A program made the position numbers and the translations under genes. From contig NC_134310.1 of assembly GCF_949628215.1 (NCBI RefSeq), positions 13,839,401-13,903,400 on the forward strand: 64,000 nucleotides of DNA. Reading direction: 5' to 3'. Positions 11,479 to 22,813 of the stretch are shown here, piece by piece (the first letter of the stretch is position 1; each line of letters begins with the position of its first letter). The notes beneath the pieces were generated by a model. That model searched no databases. It saw only the letters and a program-made list of their open reading frames with translations, and was not told the origin of the DNA. The stretch comes from Phalacrocorax aristotelis. Taxonomy: Eukaryota; Chordata; Aves; Suliformes; Phalacrocoracidae.

Positions 11479-12055
11479 TGTCCTGGTTTCAGCTGGGGTA
11501 GAGTTAAATTTCTTCATAGTAGCTAGTATGAGACTATGTTTTGGATTTTTGCTGGAAACAGTGGTGATAACGTGGAGATGTTTTAGTTGTTGCTAAGTAG
11601 CGCTTACACTGGTCAAGGACTTTTCCAGCTCCCCATGCTCTGCCGAGCGCACAAGAAGCTGGGAGGGGACACAGCCAGGACAGCTGACCCCAACTGACCA
11701 ACTGGATATTCCATACCATATGACGTCATGCTCAGTATATAAAGCTGGGGGAAGAAGAAGGAAGGGGGGACATTTGGAGTGATGGCGTTTGTCTTCCCAA
11801 GTAACTGTTACGCTTGATGGACCCCTGCTTTCTTGGAGATGGTTGAACACCTGCCTGCCAATGGGAAGTGGTGAATGAATTCCTTGTTTTGCTTTGCTTC
11901 TGCGTGCAGCTTTTGCTTTACCTGTTAAACTGTCTTTATCTCAAACCATGAGTTGCCTCACTTTTACTCTTCCGATTCTCTCCCCCGTCCCACCAGTGGG
12001 GAGTGAGCGAGTGACTGCGTGGTGTTTGGTTGCTGACTGGGGCTAAACCACTACA
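11479..12055 (+). repeat. solo ERVL LTR (tgtcctgg type)
   Basis: A 577-bp LTR running tgtcctggtttcagctgg to ctaaaccactaca, the same length as the LTR at 15900-16476. It contains a TATA-like cagtatataaagc. The bases agct flank both ends (11475-11478 and 12056-12059). No internal sequence is attached, so it is a solo LTR left by LTR-LTR recombination. Confidence 0.88.
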
Positions 12056-14031
12056 AGCTGTTCATTGATCCACACCCCCCAAGTTTATGAATTTCAGGCT
12101 GCCTTCAGTGCAGAAGGACCAAGGTGTTGTGCGTGGGGTGACTGTGCCTCTTTGTTGCTGCACTTCCAGCATTGTGCCTTGAACCCACTGCATCCTTTGC
12201 ACTGTGTGAAAGACTTCTCTGCCCTTTGTATGGATACCATTTTTATACCCCTACTACCACAGCTGAGAAGAGAGACAAATATTATTATTATTTTAATTGT
12301 GGCTAAGCTGTAGTGGATACTCTTGGATGCTTCTTGGGGGGCAACACAAATCATCTTCATTGCTTGTGGAAATGAGCAGATTGGCACTGTTGTGCCTTAG
12401 ACAGGACTATGTAGCTCAGAGAAAAATACGTAGTTCTGCCACCATAGCCCTTCATGTTTTATTATTATTATTATTTTAAAATTAAAAAGAAAAAAAAAAG
12501 AAAAAATGTTGCTGCTTTTCTCCAAGCCTTCCATAACTTTGTAGACACCATGAGATAGGCATAGGTATTATAATAAAAGATATACAAATTTATTGTGATA
12601 CATAGTAGAGTGGTTCAGTGATTTTTTTTTCTGTCAACTGCTGGATCTAGCTGATCTTCACTACAAGGTTTTCTGAAATTAAATCACTAGTAATTCCTAT
12701 AGTCATGAAATGTTACTCTTTCTTGTATATGCTTATACTAATTCATCCATGTATGTAATAGAATGCAAAAGGGCCAAGAAGAGAGTTGAACTTTCTAAAC
12801 TGAGACTGTTTGTAGATAGCCATGATTTGCAGATCTGAATACCAATATTTGATGCAGTGGCTCTGGGTTAGATACTGTGGCATACAAAGAAAAGGATTAT
12901 TTTGCTGCATCTGTCTCCTTAATTGTTCAGGAATTATAGTGCTTGTGCAGACTCATTACATTATTGTAAAGAGATTAAAAAACCAGAGTATTTCTATAGG
13001 ATGAGCTGGGTAGTGGTTTCTATAACACTGGAGAGGTTTCAAATGCACCTGTTAAATATTTGTATTCTAGCAGGTGCAGAAGCATTAATTTGTAAACATT
13101 ATATTAATACTGTTTTGCACAGGCATATTGGTTTTTGTCCCATAACCCCAGTGAGCTTTACAAATGTTAATGACTTGTGTTAAGTTTGTAGTTGTCATAG
13201 CTGCCTTGGCATGAGCCTGTCCATCCACACATGGATATTGCACAAGTACGCAGTCTGTGATGTAATCGTTGTCTTTGACAAAGGATTGCTTACAACATAG
13301 TCCTCCTGTGGAGTGTTCTGAAATAGTGGAATTCATGTTTGTGTGTTTGAAGTGCTACCCTGAGAGTTTACAGGCACAAAATGACTGATGTCGCTTCCTT
13401 CTTTTGTGCCCTTGCCAAGTAACAGGGTTCTTCCAAGTACTGTAGCTCTTGAAAGCCATGCTCATGTCTTTACAGGAGGGCAGATATCTTCAGTAAGTAG
13501 AAAGCCTGCCAAAATTAGTAGAAGAGGAATTTCCCTGTGAAGGCTAAGATATGAATAATCCTACTACTGTTTTACAGCAAAATTTATGTCAATGGATATT
13601 CAACGGCAAATCCCCAATGCCATTAGTTAGCATTTGTTTGTGGGGGCGACAGTAAAAAGGGTAGAGAACATTGCTTGAGCTAAAGAAGTTTTTTTATTTC
13701 GCACTGCTTTTAATATGAGTTTGTTCTGCAATAGTGAAACACGTTCCGGAAAACACCTGTTCTTTGAAGACACAGCAGTATAAGTCAAGAGTTACTGGGT
13801 TCCTTAATACTGCTTTCCAGTTAGCATCCTTCATCTGGTTGGATTAGTGGCACAGTTTATTCCAGAGTCAGGAGAGATCCACCAAAGCTTTGTGTTGCCT
13901 AATGACAAGAGAAAATGACATTGTCTTCATGTGAACTTCACTGACAAAAGGACCAACCCTTAGGTGTCCTAAATATACTCTAGAAAGAAAATTCAATTAC
14001 TGCCATCTCCAGCAATGTGGACAGCATTTCT
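12056..14031. other. unassigned sequence with simple A/T repeats
   Basis: No gene recognised. Contains short ATT repeats near 12279-12292 and 12458-12475 and an A-rich run to about 12507. The rest is unremarkable. Confidence 0.5.
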
Positions 14032-14830
14032 TGTGGTGGGTTGACATTGGCTGAATGCCAGGTGCTGACCAAGCCACTCTATCACTCCCTCTCCTGAACT
14101 AGACAGGTGAGAGAAAATATAACAAAAGGCTCATGGGTCAAGATAAGGACAGGGAGAGATCACTCAGCAATTACCATCATGGGCAAAACAGACTTGACTT
14201 GGGGAAATCAATTTAATTTATTGCCAATCAAATCAGAGTAGGGTAATGAGAACTAAAACCAAATCTTAAAACACCTTGCCCCCACCCCTCCCTTCTTCCC
14301 AGGCTCAACTTCAGTCCTGTTTTTCTCTACCTCCTCCCCCCCGGAGTGGCGCAGTGCAGGGGGATGGGGAATTGTAGGGGAATAGACAGGGATCGGCGAC
14401 CAGAAGATCACGGGATGTGACGGAAAGATAGACTCCTCCCCATAGGAGTGGCAGGAACAGGAAGCACAAGAGCTATATAAGCGTGTGACGCAGCTAAATA
14501 AACGGACATTTTGTATCCATCATATTGATGTCTGTGCATCACTGTCCCCAGGGTGGGTAGAGCCCTGTGTCCCAGAGATATGCGGCCCAAGATAAGTTCT
14601 CCCATAGAAGCGTACAGCAACAGGGAATGGGGGTTGCAGTCAGTTCATCACATGTTGTCTCTGCTGCTCCTTCCTCCTCATGCTCTTCCCCTGCTCCAGC
14701 ATGGGGTCCCTCCCATGGGAGACAGCCCTCCACAAACTTCTCCAACATGAGTCCTTCCCATGGGCTGCAGTTCTTCACGAATGCATGCTCGCATGCAAAG
14801 GGGTGGAGAAGGCAAAAAGCAGAGGAAGGC
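14032..14830 (-). repeat. LTR-type repeat, tgtggtgggttgac family, interrupted
   Basis: Starts tgtggtgggttgac, and the minus strand carries AATAAA (ttatt near 14215), so it probably reads right to left. The right part has the imperfect repeat motif ...tccttcccatgggctgcag seen in this common avian repeat. A solo ERVK LTR interrupts it at 14373-14622. The right end is approximate. Confidence 0.55.
14373..14622 (+). repeat. solo ERVK/alpharetrovirus-like LTR, 250 bp
   Basis: Runs tgtagggg to agcaaca with a perfect 6-bp target duplication GGGAAT (14367-14372 and 14623-14628), the length made by alpha/betaretroviral integrases. It has a TATA-like ctatataag near 14474 and AATAAA near 14498. Short LTRs of this size are typical of alpharetrovirus-related elements. 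Confidence 0.85.
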
Positions 14831-15055
14831 CCCTGCCCCTCCATGCACTCTCAACATAATCTCTGCCTAGGAGCATTTACAGTGGCACAGACTGCTAGCA
14901 GAAAAAGAACGAGACTGAGGTCCCTCTTCAGCTCTGCTCCCTCAAGTGAGCATCGCAACAGACTTCTCTGTGACTTGGTTTCCCCACTTGCAAAATATCC
15001 ACAGTGCAAAGTATTTTATATCTGGTGAAAAATGAGATACCTGGTATTATCCAAG
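14831..15055. other. unassigned sequence
   Basis: Nothing recognised; it is the left flank of the ERVL LTR at 15056. Confidence 0.4.
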
Positions 15056-15514
15056 TGTGCTGGTTTTGGCTGAGAAGGGGTTAATTCTCACTGTGGGGGG
15101 GTTGGCTACCTTTCCAGCTTCCCGCGCTCTGGCGGGAGGCTGGGAGGGGCAGGGCCACGGCGGGGGCGGCTGACCCCGAATGGCCAATGGCATGTTCATT
15201 CCATACCATGTGACACCACGACCAGTATATTAAGGGGGGGCAGTTTGCGGCTCAGAAGAGGCGCAGCAGCAGGTCAGTGGGCAGCTGCATCGCGTGCGGT
15301 TTGTTTCGGTGGTTCATTCCCTTCCCCAGGTTTCGCGCCTCTCGTTGTTCTCCTTTCCATTGCATTTTTGTTGTTGTTGGGTTTTTTAATTTTAATTATT
15401 AAACTGTTCTTACCTCAACCAATGAGTGTTACCCTTCTGATTGTCTCCCCCATCTACCGGTGGGGGAGTGAGTGAGCGACTGTGTGGGGCTGAGTTGCCG
15501 GCTAAACTACGACA
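15056..15514 (+). repeat. ERVL 5' LTR (tgtgctgg type)
   Basis: 459 bp, tgtgctggttttggctgag to aaactacgaca, with a TATA-like cagtatattaag near 15223. It is followed by a primer site and gag, so this is a true 5' LTR. Its 3' partner is missing. Confidence 0.85.
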
Positions 15515-15521
15515 GTCTTTT

Positions 15522-15539
15522 TGGCGCCCAACGTGGGGC
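15522..15539 (+). other. primer-binding site, tRNA-Lys type
   Basis: tggcgcccaacgtggggc, complementary to the 3' end of tRNA-Lys (Lys1,2 type), seven bases after the LTR. Confidence 0.85.
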
Positions 15540-15579
15540 TCAAGGGTTGGAGATAATAACAGCTGCTGGTCACAGCACC

Positions 15580-15899
15580 ATGTTGTCCTTTTTGCAGTTG
15601 GTGTTAAAGATTGGTGTTGGTTTCTTTAGTCTGCTGCGCTCTGCTGTGATTAGTAATATTTTGCCTAAGAGATTTGTTATTCAAACACTCGTTTTCAGCT
15701 TTATCTGGTATTTGGGGTTTTTGCTGAAATGGTTACTGTACTTTGGATACCACCTTGTTGAGGCGATTACAAATTATACCTCCTCCTTTGAGAAATTTTT
15801 ATATGGAGGAAATACAGAATGGTATCTTTGCAACTTTTTTCTATGATGTCTCTGCCTTTATTACAACAACCTTTTTGTGTCTTGAACATCTTTGGGTGG
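15580..15899 (+). pseudogene. gag: ERVL gag N-terminal part, interrupted
   Basis: The ATG at 15580 in context caccatgttg opens about 89 codons up to 15846. It aligns with the N terminus of the ERVL Gag at 54233: shared LPKRFVIQTL/LPRRFVIKTL, YHLVEAITNYTSS/YHLMEAISNYTSS. The segment is strongly hydrophobic around the FSFIWYLGFLLKWLLYFGYH stretch. A frameshift follows near 15840, and the reading then reaches the HLWVV position, where another ERVL-type element has inserted at 15900. Gag sequence resumes at 19168. Confidence 0.75.
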
Positions 15900-16476
15900 T
15901 GTCCTGGTTTCAGCTGGGATAGAGTTAAATTTCTTCATAGTAGCTAGTATGAGACTATGTTTTGGATTTTTGCTGGAAACAGTGGTGATAATGTGGAGAT
16001 GTTTTAGTTGTTGCTAAGTAGCGCTTACACTGGTCAAGGACTTTTTCAGCTCCCCGTGCTCTGCTGGGTGCACAAGAAGCTGGGAGGGGACACAGCCAGG
16101 ACAGCTGACCCAAACTTGACCAATGGAATATTCCATACCATATGACATCATGCTCAGTATATAAAGCTGGGGAAGAAGAAGGAAGGGGGAACATTTGGAG
16201 TGATGGCAGTTGTCCTCCCAAGTAACTGTTACACATGATGGAGCCCTGCTTTCCTGGAGGCAGCTGAACACCTGCCTGCCGATGGGAAATAGTGAATGAA
16301 TTCCTTGTTTTGCTTTGCTTCTGCACGCAGCTTTTGCTTTACCTATTAAACTGTCTTTATCTCAAACCATGAGTTGCCTCACTTTTACTCTTCTGATTCT
16401 CTCCCCCATCCCACCAGGGGGGAGTGAGCGAGCAGCTGTGTAGTGCTTGGTTGCTGACTGGGGCTAAACCACGACA
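15900..16476 (+). repeat. 5' LTR of non-coding ERVL element
   Basis: 577 bp, tgtcctggtttcagctggg to aaccacgaca, with TATA-like cagtatataaagc near 16157. Confidence 0.9.
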
Positions 16477-16484
16477 GTCCATTT

Positions 16485-16502
16485 TGGCGCCCAACGTGGG
16501 GC
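16485..16502 (+). other. primer-binding site, tRNA-Lys type
   Basis: tggcgcccaacgtggggc, identical to the site at 15522-15539. Confidence 0.87.
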
Positions 16503-16854
16503 ACGAAAGGTTTGAGATAATGACAGATTTGACTGGAATGTGCTAGATGGAATTTATAGTGGTCATTGTTGTTTAGCTATTAATTGGCAGGCTTCTGTGC
16601 TTGCTATGGGGCTTGCCTGACTCTACTGTATACCTTAAAATCCAGTGCTCATTAGTGGCACTTTTTGCTTTCACTGCTTGCTGTACTGCTGTCCTGCTTA
16701 TCACCTTACCCTGCCGGGCCTGGGAACATTCTGATAACAGCAATGGCCAGGCACCTGGGCTGGCAGATGGCCAGGGCCCCGCTGCTGTTTCTGTGCTGCT
16801 GTACTAGACAGGCTGGATCTCCAGTGTGAAATTGAGTCAAAGGCACTGTGACCT

Positions 16855-18000
16855 GTGGATGAGTCTATGTGGGAGCAGGACACCACAAAGCATCTGTGGC
16901 TGTGTATAAGCCCATTCCAGAGCAGGTATATCTCGAAGCATCTGTGGCCTTGGTTATGTCTGTGCCACAGCAGGTATACCTCTGAGGCAATTGTGGCCCA
17001 AGGATAAATCCATCTTGGAGAAGGTACACCTCAAAGTGTCTGTGGCTGTAGATAAGTCCGTGCTGCAGCAGGTACACCTTGAAGCATCAGTGGCTGTGCA
17101 TGAGGTCATGCCAGAGCACCTCAAAGTGCATGGCCATGGATAAGGCCACAACGTAGCAGGCTAACTTCTGGAGGGACTGCAGCCATGGGGCAAAGACATG
17201 TTGGAGCAGGCTTTGAAGGGACTACAGCCATGGACAAGGCTGTGTTGGAGCAGGTTTACTTCTGGAGGGACTGCAGCCATGGGCAAGGCCATGCTGGAGC
17301 AGGTATAGCTCTAGAAGCATTGAGGCCCATGCGGAAGGCCACCCTGGGACAGTGTGCTGGTTTTGGCTGAGAAGGGGTTAATTCTCCTCACTGTGGGGGT
17401 CGGATACCTTTCCAGCTTCCCGAGCTCTGCCATGTGGCGGGGGGGGGGCTGGGAGGGGCAGGGCCATGGTGGGGGCGGCTGACCCCGACTGGCCAATGGC
17501 AGGTTCATTCCATACCATGTGACACCATGACCAGTATATTGAGGGGGGCAGTGGCAGCGCGGAGGCGGCACGGCATCAGGTCGGCAGGTGGCGAGTGGCT
17601 GCGTCGCGTGCGGTTCGTTTCGGCGGTTCGTTCCCCCTCTCCCCTCCCTTCCCCCCTCCCCCGGGGCTTTGCGCCTCTCGTTGTTCTCCTTTACATTGCA
17701 TTTCTACTGTTGTTTCTTTTAATTTTAATTATTAAACTGTTCTTATCCCAACCCACGAGCGTTACCCTTCTGATTCTCTCCCCCATCTACCGGTGGGGGA
17801 GTGAGCGAGCGAGCGACTGTGTGGGGCTGAGCTGCCGGCTAAACCACGACAAACAGGCACACCTCAAAGTGACTGTGGCTCTGGATAAGTCTATGCTGCA
17901 GCAGGTGTACCCCTGGAGAGACTGTGGCTCCTGGGTAAGCTTCCACTTGGAGCAGGTACAACCCTAAAGGACTGCAGTCTGTGGATAAGTCCAAACCAGA
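16855..18000 (+). repeat. minisatellite of about 45-50 bp units, split by an LTR
   Basis: At least nine diverged units share the core gcaggtacacctc...tgtggctgtggataag (starts near 16922, 16971, 17019, 17069, 17155, 17205, 17250, 17297). The later units change to ctggagggactgcagccatgg. The array resumes after the solo LTR, from 17852 to about 18000. No protein-coding function is apparent. Confidence 0.75.
17353..17851 (+). repeat. solo ERVL LTR (tgtgctgg type) in the minisatellite
   Basis: 499 bp, tgtgctggttttggctgag to aaaccacgaca. Flanks are gacag (17348-17352) and aacag (17852-17856), a 5-bp duplication with one change. Close in sequence to 53451-53948. Confidence 0.87.
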
Positions 18001-18005
18001 GCAGG

Positions 18006-18330
18006 GGCAAGGGGAGGAGTTCATTACAATGTTAAACCTGATGGTCTGATCCAAATGGACCAGGGGTGGAGACTGTAATGGAAATACCTTTAAATTGTTG
18101 CAACCCAGGATTTGAGCTGCATGTTATAGGAATTACTGTAGCAGAAACCCCTTGTTGCTAGCCAGGCTGGGAGCAAGGGGAGGAGTTCATTGCAATGTAA
18201 TGTTAAAACCTATAACCTGGCCCAAAGGGTCCAGGGGTGGAGATTGTAATGAAAATACCTTTAAATTGTTGTGACCTGTGATTTGAGCTGCATGTTATAG
18301 GAATTACTATAGCAGGAACCACCCGAACCA
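18006..18330 (+). repeat. 166-bp direct duplication
   Basis: gcaaggggaggagttcatt recurs with an offset of 166 (aggagt at 18015 and 18181), followed by parallel blocks ccaggggtggaga and gagctgcatgttataggaatt. Part of the interior of the non-coding ERVL element. Confidence 0.75.
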
Positions 18331-18591
18331 ATGGAGGACAAGCCTTTCAAGAAGCAGTGCAAGTGCAGCAGTGACCTGACCTGAGCTAGTTTTCGTGCCC
18401 AGTAACTCCAGCAACACACCACCTCTCCTGTCCTGTGTAACCACAAGAACAGATGGAGACCAAAGCCGTGGACTAAATGATATCCGTGTATTTTATCAAA
18501 TGATGGGAAGGGGGGTGGAGGTTAATGAGGTTGTATTGGATAGTGTGGAACCTGAGCATGATGTAAATGGTATGGAATAAGGGGTGGATAC

Positions 18592-19167
18592 CGTCCTGGT
18601 TTGAGCTGGGGTAGAGTTAAATTTCTTCATAGTAGCTAGTATGGGACTATGTTTTGGATTTTTGCTGGAAACAGTGATGGTAATGTGGAGATGTTTTAGT
18701 TGTTGCTAAGTAGTGCTTACACTGGTCAAGGACTTTTTCAGCTCCCCGTGCTCTGCTGGGGGCACAAGAAGCTGGGAGGGGACACAGCCAGGACAGCTGA
18801 CCCAAACTGATCAACGGGATATTCCATACCATATGACATCATGCTCAGTATATAAAGCTGGGGAAGAAGAAGGAAGGGGGGACATCTGGAGTGATGGCAG
18901 ATGTCCTCCCAAGTAACCGTTACACATGATGGAGCCCTGCTTTCCTGGAGACAGCTGAACACCTGCCTGCCGATGGGAAGTAGCGAATGAATTCCTTGTT
19001 TTGCTTTGCTTCTGCACGCAGCTTTTGCTTTACCTATTAAACTGTCTTTATCTCAAACCATGAGTTGCCTCACTTTTACTCTTCTGATTCTCTCCCCCGT
19101 CCCACCAGGGGGGAGTGAGCGAGCGGCTGCGTGGTGCTTGGTTGCTGACTGGGAGTAAACCATGACA
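18592..19167 (+). repeat. 3' LTR of non-coding ERVL element
   Basis: 576 bp. Preceded by ataaggggtggata, the same 3' junction seen before the LTRs at 59966 and 62701. Starts cgtcctgg (T to C at the terminus). Confidence 0.88.
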
Positions 19168-19278
19168 GGTGGTTAAGGTGCACTTATTGTTAGTTTTTGG
19201 GCATGTTGTTTTGGTTTTGACTAAGCAACTTAAGAATATTTCCCAGAAATCTGCCCCAAGGCTTGAGAGTTACGAGTG
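19168..19278 (+). pseudogene. gag: ERVL gag continuation after insertion
   Basis: Continues the gag interrupted at 15899: the reading at 19168 matches the HPWVVKIYLLVLL to RSAPRLDSYAW stretch of the copy at 54540-54665 (here SAPRLESYEW). It is cut after about 110 bases by an LTR fragment in the other orientation. Confidence 0.7.
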
Positions 19279-19501
19279 GCCAGTTTGGATTAGCCTTCCT
19301 GGCTGTGCCCCCTCCCCTCCCAGCTTCTTGTGCACCTGGCAGTGCATGGGAAGCTGGAAAGTCCTTGACTAGTACAAGCACTGCTTGGCAACAGCTAAAA
19401 CATCAGTGTGTTCTCAACATTATTCTCATCCTAAATCCAAAACACAGCACTATACCAGCTATTAGGAGGAAAATTAACTCTATCCAGCCAAAACCAGGAC
19501 A
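19279..19501 (-). repeat. ERVL-type LTR fragment, inverted
   Basis: The reverse complement starts tgtcctggttttggctgg at 19501 and follows the 5' third of the tgtcctgg/tgtcatgg LTRs to the ggcacagccaggaaggct region. The remainder is missing. Confidence 0.75.
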
Positions 19502-21009
19502 AGGGTGTTGCTATTGGGAGATTTTTATTCATAGCACTCACAGAATTTAGTATGCAAACACAGCATAACAAATCTATGATAAATTAAAACATAGTTTTGC
19601 TGCAAAGGATAATTTTCCAAGTTATGAAATTAAAGTAGCTGTGGGCAGGGAAAAAATATAGGACTTGGTTTTGCTTTTTGGTTGAGTTGGAGGAAGTTCA
19701 TTGCTTTCAGTGAAGTTACTCTTGATTACATTGGTATGAGAGTCATCAGATTTGTGAACTGAAAAATATGTTCTGCTCTTTCTCAGGCAAAATAAATAAG
19801 CTTCACCTCTTGTATTTAACATCTTTCTGTTTTTCAAGCACCATAATTTCTTGTATTGTTGATGAGTAAAAGCACAAGGTTAGCATTTGATAATCTATTA
19901 TTATAGAGGTGGGTTTTTTTAACAAAATAGTTATACAGAGAAGGCTTCTATTCTAGCTGCCATGATTATTTTCCTCATATCTATTTTAAGTTAAAAACAC
20001 AGCACATACTGTGGATAATTTAAATTAATTTTTAGCTATTTACTTTGCTCTAATCTGGGTATGCAGCATGTTAGATTTTACTGTAGTTTAGAAATCTGTT
20101 GAACCAATATTAAAGGACTGAGAAACTGCTGAGCCTCCTAAGAGCCTAGTTTGTTTTTTTTTTTAATACAGGCTTATTTATACATTCTTAACCTGGTTTT
20201 ACAGTAAATGAACCATGAATAGAGGTAATTGTCTTCAGAAGCTGTTTGTCAAGTACCAGATTTTTAAGTCTCTGTAAAATGCAACCTCTGAAGTAGTATA
20301 TTCTTACTTCAATGAACTGGGATTTACAGATGTTACTTCCAGTAATGCCAACATAACTTACCAATCTACTCATAACATTGAGACTTAATATTGAGTTCAG
20401 AGAGAAGCCTGCGACTGGCTTTGGAAGGGTTATAAAGTTTGGAGGTGTATATTTTCCTCATTGTGGAGGGATTTGCGGGTGTAAACGCCATGTGTATCCA
20501 CTGCTTTTTACTGGAAAAAAAGACTAGATGTTCAGGGATCCACTGATGGCTTCCAGAATCACTCATATACTTAAATTCATCATGCTGAAATTAGTCATGA
20601 GTAAGAAAACAGTTTCCTGTAAGTGTAAAGTTTGTTAGGATTTATGCAGTTGCAACTAAAGTCAATGAAGGCTCTTAAGTAGTGGAAAAATTGGTGCATG
20701 TGAATATCTTCCAGTGGTTGGATACACTGGCTTAATTTTGAGGCCATATTAAATATGCATTTTTGAGGGCAGAGTCTGCTTCAGTACATTAACTGTCCCT
20801 CCTGTAAGTCCCTGGTTGAATTAGTATGTGCTGCTCACAGTAAGGCCTTCCACTTTAGTGAACATCAGTCAAGGCAGATTGCAGCAAGATGACTGCAGGA
20901 GCATCATTTGGTGGGGAAGAGCATACCATAAGAGGTGGTGCAAGGGTGCATGCATGTCTATTAAATATTCACTCTTCCCCCCGTCCAATAAATCCAAAGT
21001 TGTCTTCTC
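19502..21009. other. unassigned sequence
   Basis: AT-rich, with no gene or repeat recognised on either strand. Confidence 0.5.
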
Positions 21010-21095
21010 ACAGGCAAGAAGCAGCAAAGCTGAGAGAGCGGGGACTGTTCAGCCTGGAGAAGGCTCGGTGTGTGTGGATCTTATTAATGATCCAT
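21010..21095 (+). repeat. short CR1 fragment
   Basis: gactgttcagcctggagaagg followed by gatctta matches the conserved CR1 reverse-transcriptase C-terminal region (compare 26867-26915). Confidence 0.65.
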
Positions 21096-21515
21096 AATTG
21101 CAGTGGACACCGGAGCAATGCGAGGAGCATCAGCAGCGTCGGCAGCAAGCAGCAGTGACAAACACACGACGAGGGATACGCGAGGACAAGGAGAGACTGC
21201 GACTGAATAGGGGGCGTTCCCCAAGCGACTGAGCCCAAACCCACCGATTGGATGAGCCAGCAAGGGGCAGAGCCTGCCTAAACAATCTAAAAACAGGCTA
21301 AAATAATCCGTCCAGGCGATTACAATGGACGCTGGAGCAGTAGGAGCAGTAAGGGTGAGGGATACATGAGGACAAGGAGGGACTGTAACTGAACAGGGGG
21401 CATTCCCTGAGCGGCCGAGCTTGGACCTGCTGATTGAGCCAGCAAGGGGTGGGAGTGTGTACCAGGCTACATAGGTGATTTAAACAGGCTAAAGTAATCA
21501 GCCCAGACCATTGTA
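21096..21515 (+). repeat. two-copy tandem repeat, about 200-230 bp unit
   Basis: Copy 1 is about 21098-21325 and copy 2 about 21326-21515. Shared blocks in order: acatggac.c.ggagca, gaggacaaggag.gact, gagccagcaagggg, and aacaggctaaa.taat. The copies are diverged. I do not recognise the family. Confidence 0.7.
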
Positions 21516-22300
21516 ACGGATTCATTTATTTTTCCCAGCAGGCAGGCATGTGTCAAAAAAACTGTGTCTTCTGTTTCTCCTGAGTGCCTAGCACCTGGTA
21601 GAACCAATACAACCACACAGACCAGTGCTGAGAAGAAACAATGGTGAGTTATGTTCATCGGTAACTTCCTCCTGTGCAGAATGGAAGGCACCCATTTGCA
21701 GACCAGGCCCTCTTTTCAGGGAAGTTTGCTGCCTCCCTGGGGCCCAAATCAGGGATGTCACCATGTGACTGAAGAACTTAGTACAGTCTTTGGACTATTA
21801 TCTAATTTTGCTCTTTTGTGTGGGTACTAATGATGTTGCACCAAAAAGTCTAAGGTTGATTGAAAGAGATGTCTGGGCCCTGGGAAGAATGCTAAAAATT
21901 CAGGAGAACAGACAGTGTTTTCCTCAATCCTCCCAGTAATGGAGGGATATTTTGGAAGAAGCAAGCGAGCCCAAAATATCAATACCTGGCTCCAGGACTG
22001 GTGCCTCTGCCAAAACTCTGGGTTTTACAACCATGGGGGAGAGAGCCTTTGAGGCACAAGGTATGCTGGAGCCTGATGAGATCCACCTGTCCCAATGGGG
22101 AAAACACATCTTTGGGCATAAGCTGGTGGGACTGACTGAGAAGGCTTTAAACTAGAATCGATGGGGGAAGGGGATACCAGCAAGATTGCAGTAGGCAAGC
22201 CAAGGGTTGGCATGGCATCACCTGAGCATAGCAATGCTAGTGGGAACATTTACACTGCTCCAAGGAGCACAGAAGGTTCAGGAGCACATCTGAAATGCTT

Positions 22301-22756
22301 TGTTGTGGTTTAGCTGGCAACTCAGCCCCACACAGTCGCTCGCTCACTCCCCCACCAGTGGGATGGGGGAGAGAATCAGAAAGGTAACGCTCGTGGGTTG
22401 AGGTAAGAACAGTTCAATAATAAAATTAAAAAAAAAAACCCACATCAAAAATGCAATGGAAAGAAAAACGAGAGGCACGAAACCTGGGGGGGGAGGGGGG
22501 TGAACTGCCGAAACAAACTGCACGTGACACAGCCACCTGACACCGAGCCGCAACTGCCCCCATAATATACTGGTCATGGTGTCACATGGTATGGAATGAA
22601 CATCCCATTGGCCAGTCGGGGTCAGCTGCCCCGGCCATGGCCCTGCCCCCCCAGCCTCCCGCCGATGCAACAGAGCGTGGGAAGCTGGAAAGGTCCCCAA
22701 CCCCCACAGGCACCACAGTGAAGAGAATTAACCCCTTCTCAGCCAAAACCAGCACA
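22301..22756 (-). repeat. solo ERVL LTR (tgtgctgg type) inside CR1
   Basis: Reverse complement runs tgtgctggttttggctgag to aaaccacaaca. Inserted in the CR1 stretch ctgaaatgctt / cttgtacacc. Flanks tgctt and ttctt are a 5-bp duplication with one change. Confidence 0.85.
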
Positions 22757-22813
22757 TTCTTGTACACCAACACATGCAGTGTGTGCAGAAACAAGCAGGA
22801 TTAACTGGAAGTA

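Larger units (their letters stand above)
15900..19167 (+). mobile_element. non-coding ERVL-type element with both LTRs
   Basis: LTRs at 15900-16476 and 18592-19167 flank about 2.1 kb, and the unit is bounded by the 5-bp duplication GGTGG (15895-15899 and 19168-19172). It has a tRNA-Lys primer site and a 3' region like that of coding ERVL copies, but no gag or pol frame. Instead the interior holds minisatellite-like repeats, a 166-bp direct duplication and a nested solo LTR. It therefore looks like a non-autonomous ERVL relative that uses another element's proteins (inference). The LTRs differ at roughly 20 positions by eye, and the 3' LTR begins cg instead of tg. Confidence 0.85.

Noticed and set aside
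16855..17352. possible CRISPR-like array
   Set aside because: Units are diverged throughout with no constant repeat/unique spacer pattern, and it lies in a vertebrate LTR element.
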